From NCBI GenBank assembly GCA_947089135.1, contig CAMUJF010000002.1, positions 1 through 64,000 on the forward strand: a DNA stretch of 64,000 bases, given 5' to 3'. How positions within the stretch are numbered: position 1 is the first letter of the stretch; each line of letters opens with the position of its first letter. The notes under the pieces are model-generated. The model was not told the origin of the DNA. It saw only the letters and a program-made list of their open reading frames with translations, and ran no database searches. Shown here in pieces: positions 58,357 through 64,000 of this stretch. Position numbers and translations under genes: made by a program. The stretch comes from an uncultured Clostridia bacterium (GTDB taxonomy: Bacteria; Bacillota; Clostridia; Oscillospirales; Ruminococcaceae).

Positions 58357-61027
58357 ATTTAAGTATACATTGCAGCAGCGGCGCGAATACCGCAAATCCC
58401 AACCCGATGAGAAGCTGCTGTCCCGTAAGCGGAACTGTACAGAAAATGACCTGAAGCCATGGCAGATACAGAGCGGCAAAAATCACCGCGACGGATACCA
58501 TTACCGCCAGTATCAGCTTCTTGTTGTTTCCGTAGGGGACTGTGAAAATGTTTTTCCGCTCGGATTTGCACTCGAACACATGGAAAAGCTGCGACATAAC
58601 CAGCGTGAACAAAGCCGCCGTCCGCGCTGCGGGAACACTTCCCGTCAGGATATTTATTGCCGTAAAGCTGCCCAATGTACACAGACCTATAAGTACTCCG
58701 CGGAAAATTATCTTCTGCATAAGACCGTCCGAAAAAAAGCTTTCGTCCGAGCTTCGGGGAGGCTTTTTCATGTTTTCCTTTTCGGGAGGTTCAACTCCCA
58801 GCGCAACGGCGGGAAGTCCGTCGGTGACAAGGTTTACCAGAAGTATCTGGGTGGGCAGCAGCACCATAGGCATACCCATTATTATCCCCAGAAACATTGT
58901 CAAAACCTCGCCGATATTGCAGCTCAAAAGATAACGGACAAATTTTCTGATATTGGCGTAAACGCCGCGCCCTTGCTCTACCGCTCCCACAAGGGTGGCG
59001 AAGTTGTCGTCAAGCAAAACAACGTCGGCGGCCTGTTTGGTAACGTCCGTTCCGGTTATTCCCATGGCTACTCCGATTGAAGCTTCCTTTACCGCGGGAG
59101 CGTCGTTTACGCCGTCTCCCGTCATGGTTACGATATCGCCGCGCTTTTTGAACGCGCGGACAATTCTCAGCTTGTCGGCGGGATTTACGCGGGCGAAAAC
59201 GGCAGTCCTGCCGATCACCTCGTCAAGCTCTCCGTCGGACATTTTTGCAAGATCCGCGCCTGTGAAAACAAGGTCCCCCTCGCGCATTATCCCTGCCTGA
59301 CGGGCTACTGCAGCCGCGGTATTTTTGTGATCTCCCGTTATCATTACAGTTCTGATGTGAGCGTTCCTGCAAAGCTTGACTGCCTGTCTCGCCTCGGGAC
59401 GGGGAGGGTCGAGCATTCCCTCAAGTCCGAGGAAAACCATTCCGCTGTCAGTATCGGAGGAACCGTTCAGCTCCTTTTTGCAGAGGGCAAGAACCCGCAG
59501 AGCCTTTTCGGTCATACGGTCGTTGGCGGAAAGAATCTCGCGCCGCCTTGAGGCCGTCAAAGGGACGACTCCTCCGTCGGTAAGGACGAATGCGCATTTG
59601 TCAAGAATAACGTCCACAGAGCCCTTTGCGTACGCTGTGCTGCCTCCTGCTTCGCGGTATATCACCGTCATGCAGCGGCTTTCGCTGTCAAAGGGTATTT
59701 CATCAAGCTTTTTCCTGTCGGAGGCAAGCTTTTCGGCTGTTATGCCGCCCTTTGCCGCGGCTATCAGCAGAGCCGCTTCAGTGGGGTCTCCGGTTACCGT
59801 CCATTCGCCTCCTGCGGTAAGTCTGCCCCGCGCCCTTGTTGAAATATCCTTTTTGGTACTTATTGCCGCGCTTGTGCACAGCGTACCGCATATCAATGTC
59901 TCACGGAGAACCACGTCCGCAGCGGGATTTATGGGATTTCCGCCGCAGGTTATCTCTCCCGCTATTTTGTAGCCGCTTCCGGAAAAATCGTACTCTTTGC
60001 CGCTGTTTACAGTACCGCCCGAGCAATACGCCTTTGTGACTGTCATTTTATTTTCGGTAACAGTTCCTGTCTTGTCGGTGCATATCACAGAAGCGCAGCC
60101 GAGAGTCTCGACGGAATGAAGCTTGTGGACGAGAGCGTTTTTCTTTAACATTCTGCTGACCGCAAGAGCGAGTGCAATAGTCACCGTTGCGGGAAGTCCC
60201 TCTGGAATAGCCGCAATGGCAATGGTAATACCTGTCATAAGCATATCGAAAGCAGGTTCGCCGCGCAGAATGCCCGCTCCCGCAACGGCAATGCAGACAA
60301 CAAGGCATATTACCGCTATTATTTTTCCGAGCTCTGCAAGCCGCTTCTGGAGGGGAGTCATCTCCTCCTCTATTTCGGTTAGCATTCCTGATATCTTACC
60401 CATTTGCGCGTTTATTCCCGTAGCTATTACCCTGGCTTCCGCCGCGCCTTTGGTTATAACGGTGCCGCTGTAGACGATATTGGATTTTCCTATGGAATTG
60501 TCCTCATCGGAGATATTGCCGGCTTCCTTGTGTACTCCGGCAGATTCGCCGGTAAGAATGCTTTCCTCGGCAAGAAGTCCCTTTGCTTCAAGCAGCACGG
60601 CGTCTGCCGGAACTTTATCCCCGGCCTCAAGTCTTATAATATCTCCGGGCGCAAGTTCTGCCGCGGGAATCGAAACAAGCGAGCCGTCCCGGTAGCATTT
60701 TGCCGACGGGGCAGTCATGCTTTTAAGGGCAAGCAGCGTTTTTTCGGTTTTGTACTCCTGAGCAAAGCCCAATACCGCGTTAAGCAAAACTATAATGATT
60801 ATAGTCACCGCGTCGTATATTTCGCCGAGGAAAAATGACACCACAGTCGCCGCAAGCAGTATCATTATCATCACATCGCGGAACTGTCCCAGGAATATCC
60901 TCAGAGGATGGGCTTTTTTTTCTTTGGCGAGAGTGTTTGCACCGTACTTTTTAAGGCGTTCCTCCGCTTCTGCGGAGCTTAGTCCCTTTTGGGGAGAGGA
61001 GTATGGCTTATCGAGAATTTCAAGCAT
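58355..61027 (-). CDS. P-type calcium-transporting ATPase (SERCA-like, P2A)
   Basis: 890 residues. Actuator TGES (about 159-162), phosphorylated Asp318 in CTDKTGTVTENKM, hinge TGDGVNDAPAVKEA, helix-4 PEGLP (about 285) and helix-6 NLVTDGLPAVALG, which match the calcium-binding residues of SERCA-type pumps. Ten membrane helices are expected. It exports Ca2+ (possibly Mn2+) from the cytoplasm. Ends within a terminator shared with the membrane-protein operon. Single gene. Confidence 0.94.
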   Translation of the reverse strand: MLEILDKPYSSPQKGLSSAEAEERLKKYGANTLAKEKKAHPLRIFLGQFRDVMIMILLAATVVSFFLGEIYDAVTIIIIVLLNAVLGFAQEYKTEKTLLALKSMTAPSAKCYRDGSLVSIPAAELAPGDIIRLEAGDKVPADAVLLEAKGLLAEESILTGESAGVHKEAGNISDEDNSIGKSNIVYSGTVITKGAAEARVIATGINAQMGKISGMLTEIEEEMTPLQKRLAELGKIIAVICLVVCIAVAGAGILRGEPAFDMLMTGITIAIAAIPEGLPATVTIALALAVSRMLKKNALVHKLHSVETLGCASVICTDKTGTVTENKMTVTKAYCSGGTVNSGKEYDFSGSGYKIAGEITCGGNPINPAADVVLRETLICGTLCTSAAISTKKDISTRARGRLTAGGEWTVTGDPTEAALLIAAAKGGITAEKLASDRKKLDEIPFDSESRCMTVIYREAGGSTAYAKGSVDVILDKCAFVLTDGGVVPLTASRRREILSANDRMTEKALRVLALCKKELNGSSDTDSGMVFLGLEGMLDPPRPEARQAVKLCRNAHIRTVMITGDHKNTAAAVARQAGIMREGDLVFTGADLAKMSDGELDEVIGRTAVFARVNPADKLRIVRAFKKRGDIVTMTGDGVNDAPAVKEASIGVAMGITGTDVTKQAADVVLLDDNFATLVGAVEQGRGVYANIRKFVRYLLSCNIGEVLTMFLGIIMGMPMVLLPTQILLVNLVTDGLPAVALGVEPPEKENMKKPPRSSDESFFSDGLMQKIIFRGVLIGLCTLGSFTAINILTGSVPAARTAALFTLVMSQLFHVFECKSERKNIFTVPYGNNKKLILAVMVSVAVIFAALYLPWLQVIFCTVPLTGQQLLIGLGFAVFAPLLQCILK

Positions 61028-61130
61028 AAAAATACCTCGTTTACACAGAAAATATCGGAAGAAAAGTCTTGTCCGTTAAATAATATTCGGACAGGCGGGA
61101 AAATAGAACAACTGTTATTTGACAAGCAAA

Positions 61131-61159
61131 GCCGGCGTGTAATTATTGTACACGCCGGC
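61131..61159. terminator. Stem-loop between ATPase and DUF4097 genes
   Basis: Perfect 11-base stem GCCGGCGTGTA (61131-61141) / TACACGCCGGC (61149-61159), located after the DUF4097 stop on the minus strand; a TTTGCTT stretch follows on that strand. Confidence 0.75.
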
Positions 61160-61182
61160 CTCTTATAAAAATATGTCCGGAG

Positions 61183-61860
61183 TCAAACGATAAATTCAAT
61201 GTCTATATCTCCGTTATTTTGTGCAACATTCAGCAGCTTTTGTCCGCTTTCCTTTTCAGCGGGCAGATTACTGTCGCCCTTTTTGATTTTGCAGGAAATT
61301 TTATAATCTTCGTAATGACCTGCGATACTTCCTTGAATATCGCCGTTTTTACAGTCAAGCGTGATCGAATTTCCGGCCGACAGATTTTCAAAGCTTACAT
61401 TTCCGCCGTTTGAGGACAACGCAACGTCCTCCGAAAAATCCATTTTTGCAAGCGAGATATTTTCGTTTGTAGTGTGGATTTTTAAAGAGCGCATCGTGTT
61501 TTCAGGCAGGCTAAGAGATATTTTACGGTTTTCTGCGGGCGGCTTCGTTCCGATATAATCGCTCCACTTTTTGTCCGATGCTGAATTCATTGTGAGAATG
61601 CCGTTTTCGGTTGAAATTTCGTAAAATTCATTGTCGCTGTCAAAATAATCAATGTGTATCTTACCGTCCTCGGATTTTAGCACACTGACTTGTCTGTCAA
61701 TAACGTCAAGACAAAGCTCCGAAACTTCCGAAGCGTCAGCCGTATAGCTTTGGGCTGTAAAGCTTACCGTTTTTTCGTCCCGACCGTTGTTTTGTGAACA
61801 TCCTGACATGGCTACGGCAGCCATTGCCGCGCATAATACTGTTGAAATGATTTTTTTCAT
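61183..61860 (-). CDS. DUF4097-type lipoprotein
   Basis: 225 residues. Lipobox AVAMSGC (Cys about 21) then a repetitive beta-structure (SLKIHTTNENISLAKMDF; VALSSNGGNVSFENL; ITLDCKNGDIQGSI), the hallmark of DUF4097/LiaG-like beta-helix proteins, often tied to envelope stress. It is divergent from a MerR regulator. Its promoter has a 19-base spacer containing a dyad, the arrangement that MerR proteins activate by DNA distortion. AGGAGG precedes the ATG. Confidence 0.82.
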   Translation of the reverse strand: MKKIISTVLCAAMAAVAMSGCSQNNGRDEKTVSFTAQSYTADASEVSELCLDVIDRQVSVLKSEDGKIHIDYFDSDNEFYEISTENGILTMNSASDKKWSDYIGTKPPAENRKISLSLPENTMRSLKIHTTNENISLAKMDFSEDVALSSNGGNVSFENLSAGNSITLDCKNGDIQGSIAGHYEDYKISCKIKKGDSNLPAEKESGQKLLNVAQNNGDIDIEFIV

Positions 61861-61880
61861 AATTTTTCCTCCTAAAATAG

Positions 61881-61909
61881 TTGTTTTTTGATTTAGCTTG
61901 TGCTATAAT
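61881..61909 (+). promoter_or_regulatory. merR promoter
   Basis: TTGTTT (61881-61886), 17-base spacer, TATAAT (61904-61909) on the plus strand. Confidence 0.6.
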
Positions 61910-61912
61910 CAG

Positions 61913-61943
61913 ATTATATACCTTTGTGTAACACAAAAGTCAA
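61913..61943 (-). promoter_or_regulatory. MerR-type promoter/operator of the DUF4097 gene
   Basis: Minus strand TTGACT (61938-61943), a 19-base spacer, TATAAT (61913-61918). Within the spacer is the dyad TTTGTGT-a-ACACAAA (61923-61937). A spacer two bases over the optimum with a central dyad is the signature of MerR-activated promoters. Confidence 0.75.
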
Positions 61944-61959
61944 GAGGTTTTTTGAAAAA

Positions 61960-62751
61960 ATGAAAAAAAATTATAAAATCGGAGAAGCGGCGAAAATAGT
62001 CGGAACTACCGCTGAAACGCTGCGGCATTATGACCGCATTGGACTTGTGAAACCGCGTACTGACGAATGGACCGGCTATCGCTATTACACACAAAGCGAT
62101 ATTGTTCTGTTAAATACGGTGATGGCGCTGCGTCAAATGGATCTGCAGCTTAGTGAGATCAAGAGCGTTCTGGAATATGACGATCTTGACAAAATTGTTG
62201 ATTTTCTTATAAACGCTGAAAAAAAGGCTGACGAGAAGCTGGCGCATATTGAGTTTGCAAAATCGAAAATATCCGCTGCAAGGGCTGATTATGTGAAAAA
62301 ACTCCGCGGCCGCCGCTCATATGACGGCGCGTTTACGCTTGATTTTCCGGAGCGCGTGATCATGCTGTCGGATACGCTGAGTTCTCCGGAAGTGGATAAT
62401 CTTTACAACTATCTGGCGCATTTTTACGACAAAATCTCTCCCGACGTGCGAAATAAATTCATTTTTGAGGATATGGCGGGAATCTACACAAAGGATAAAA
62501 AATCGTATCTTTTCGCTGTATGCGTTACTTATGAAAATGCCGACGGCTTAAAAGTCCTTCCCGCCGGAAAATATTTGTGTGCGGACTGCTGCGAAAAAGA
62601 CCGCTCTAAGGTTTCTGAAATGCTGCTGAAAAAGGCGCGGCAAGAATATAATGCCGCACCCGATTTTGTTGTCGAACAAATTATTGTATCGGGAATTTTG
62701 CAGTGGAATTATCGTGTTCAGGTTTTTACGGGAAAAGTTTACCCTTATTGA
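61960..62751 (+). CDS. MerR-family transcriptional regulator with effector domain
   Basis: 263 residues. Winged helix (residues 1-70; YKIGEAAKIVGTTAETLRHY; RTDEWTGYRYYTQSDI), a coiled-coil dimer helix (about 80-120), and a C-terminal GyrI-like effector-binding domain resembling that of BmrR-type multidrug sensors. ATG 61960 begins the winged helix directly. It faces the DUF4097 lipoprotein gene and shares the intergenic operator, so it very likely activates that gene and may regulate itself. The ligand is unknown. Confidence 0.9.
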   Translation: MKKNYKIGEAAKIVGTTAETLRHYDRIGLVKPRTDEWTGYRYYTQSDIVLLNTVMALRQMDLQLSEIKSVLEYDDLDKIVDFLINAEKKADEKLAHIEFAKSKISAARADYVKKLRGRRSYDGAFTLDFPERVIMLSDTLSSPEVDNLYNYLAHFYDKISPDVRNKFIFEDMAGIYTKDKKSYLFAVCVTYENADGLKVLPAGKYLCADCCEKDRSKVSEMLLKKARQEYNAAPDFVVEQIIVSGILQWNYRVQVFTGKVYPY

Positions 62752-62771
62752 CATATGCCAATAAGGGTAAA
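62738..62771 (+). terminator. Stem-loop overlapping the merR stop codon
   Basis: Perfect 13-base stem TTTACCCTTATTG (62738-62750) / CAATAAGGGTAAA (62759-62771). The left arm includes the last codons of the merR gene and most of its TGA. No T-run follows, so its termination strength is uncertain. Confidence 0.6.
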
Positions 62772-62877
62772 GGTTAAGCATTTGGTATGGGACGTTTATT
62801 TTTTTCATTCATAAATCATAAACAAAATTTTTTCGGGAAAGATATTTCCGTACAAAAAATGTTCGGGAGAATAAATT

Positions 62878-64000
62878 ATGAAAAAATTTGCGTTTTCGGA
62901 AAAAAATAAAAGCGGTTCCACCGCAATAGATCGGGTATCCGCATTCGGACGTATCTCCGCTCTGGCATTTGTGCTGACAGTCTGCGGACTTTTTTGCCTG
63001 CGTTTCTCGGAGGAGGGCTTTGCCGCTGACAGCGTGGACGTGAAAAGTACTGTTACCTTATCAAAGGAAGATACTGAGCTGTCTGTACCGGAGATCGTGA
63101 AAAAGGCAAAGCCGTCGGTTGTGGGTATATCCTCCGTGTTCGGTGAGGATTCTGTAGGTACAGGTACAGGCATAATCATGTCGGAGGACGGATATATTAT
63201 CACAAATGCGCACGTTGTCCAAAATTCTTCCGACGGAAAGCATACCCCCGCTGAAAGCGTAACGGTGGTTCTTGCGGACAAAAGCGAGTATCCTGCCCAG
63301 GTGATCGGCGCAGACAGCCGTACAGACCTTGCCGTGGTAAAAATCAACGGCAATGGAAAAAATTTTTCCGCTGCGGAATTCGGCGACAGCGGCAGGCTTG
63401 CCGAGGGGGAGCTTGCGGTAGCTATAGGAAATCCCCTTGGCTTTGAGCTTTACGGCTCCACCACCTGCGGTATAATCAGCGCTCTTGACCGCACTATTAC
63501 TATTGACGAGTACGAGATGACCCTTATCCAGACCGACGCCGCCATTAATCCCGGCAACAGCGGAGGTCCGCTGCTTAACCGTTTCGGACAGGTGGTGGGT
63601 ATAAATTCTAGCAAAATAATTTCCGACCACGCCGAGGGACTGGGCTTTGCCATTCCGATAAGCTCCGCAAGACCGGTTATCGACGATCTGATAGAGAACG
63701 GCTATGTTACAGGCAGACCCCGCATAGGCATAAGCGGCGAGGATATAGGCGAGGAAAACGCACGGTACTACGATCTGCCGGAGGGAGTTTACGTCAGATT
63801 TATCGAGAAAAACTCGGCAGCCGACGCGGCAGGCATAGAGGTGGGGGATATCATAGTCGCCGCAGAGGGAGAGATAATCAAGACTATGGCTGAGCTGAAC
63901 AAAGTCAAGGAACGGTTCGGTTCAGGAGATAAAATGACGGTCACGGTTTTCCGCGGGGAGGAAAAAATCGACATAAAGCTTGTCCTCAGCGAGGAAAACG
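62878..64000 (+). CDS. HtrA/DegP-like serine protease (runs off the window)
   Basis: At least 374 residues are visible; the gene continues beyond base 64000. A cytoplasmic start, one membrane helix (about residues 24-45; ISALAFVLTVCGLFC), then the trypsin-like domain: His in IITNAHVVQ, Asp in SRTDLAVVKI, Ser in NPGNSGGPLL. A PDZ domain follows (GVYVRFIEKNSAADAAGIEV). It degrades or refolds damaged envelope proteins. GGGAGA precedes the ATG. Directly downstream of the MerR gene but separated by a hairpin; promoter not identified. Confidence 0.93.
   Translation, partial: MKKFAFSEKNKSGSTAIDRVSAFGRISALAFVLTVCGLFCLRFSEEGFAADSVDVKSTVTLSKEDTELSVPEIVKKAKPSVVGISSVFGEDSVGTGTGIIMSEDGYIITNAHVVQNSSDGKHTPAESVTVVLADKSEYPAQVIGADSRTDLAVVKINGNGKNFSAAEFGDSGRLAEGELAVAIGNPLGFELYGSTTCGIISALDRTITIDEYEMTLIQTDAAINPGNSGGPLLNRFGQVVGINSSKIISDHAEGLGFAIPISSARPVIDDLIENGYVTGRPRIGISGEDIGEENARYYDLPEGVYVRFIEKNSAADAAGIEVGDIIVAAEGEIIKTMAELNKVKERFGSGDKMTVTVFRGEEKIDIKLVLSEEN

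Noticed and set aside
1..64000. CRISPR arrays, tRNA and rRNA genes, replication origin
   Set aside because: Looked for short regularly spaced repeats, tRNA-like TTCGA arms and DnaA-box clusters; none convincing.

Overview
The window looks like chromosome of an anaerobic, endospore-forming, plant-polysaccharide-degrading Clostridium relative, most likely an Oscillospiraceae/Ruminococcus-type gut bacterium. The grounds are strong AGGAGG ribosome-binding sites, sporulation genes (spoIIID, ytaF), an rplM-rpsI operon with a Gram-positive style leader, many lipoprotein sugar-binding proteins, and intracellular glycoside hydrolases of families 2, 5, 9, 26, 31, 42 and 77. No tRNA, rRNA, CRISPR, prophage, integrase or transposase was seen.

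Bases 1-25000 hold a carbohydrate island lying between a complete spoIIID (144-410) and a truncated second copy of its 5' half (24809-24952). The two copies share 157 identical bases. Inside are a maltodextrin locus (a damaged malE/malG pair, LacI regulator, HAD phosphatase, GH31 alpha-glucosidase, malQ), lacZ with a divergent AraC regulator, a two-subunit ABC exporter, a probable mannan operon (GH28-like protein, AraC, GH26, GH5), and another AraC divergent from a three-gene oxidoreductase operon.

Bases 25000-32200 are a decaying accessory stretch: a DUF3990 stub, an AraC gene with an in-frame stop, a mutarotase-like gene and an isomerase fragment joined by deletion scars, a DMT transporter, an unidentified remnant, an intact GH42-esterase pair, and an XRE stub with an early stop.

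Bases 32200-64000 are mostly intact core genome: rplM-rpsI; a DUF6062 gene; an operon-like run of metallophosphoesterase, tautomerase, OGG-type glycosylase and alpha/beta hydrolase; dacF; alr; birA; ytaF; a P-type Ca2+ ATPase; and the start of an HtrA protease. Interspersed are three orphan solute-binding lipoproteins, a GH9 enzyme, an SGNH esterase, a 269-bp inverted-repeat element, a TetR-CPBP pair, an XRE regulator with four tandem paralogous membrane proteins, and a MerR regulator facing a DUF4097 lipoprotein gene.

The signals most worth following are: the spoIIID duplication around the island; hairpins placed between the Shine-Dalgarno and the start codon of two peptidoglycan genes (alr and dacF); the XRE plus four-paralogue cluster; the MITE-like element; the MerR-type 19-bp-spacer promoter; and the GH9 enzyme that lacks one of the two aspartates of its catalytic motif.
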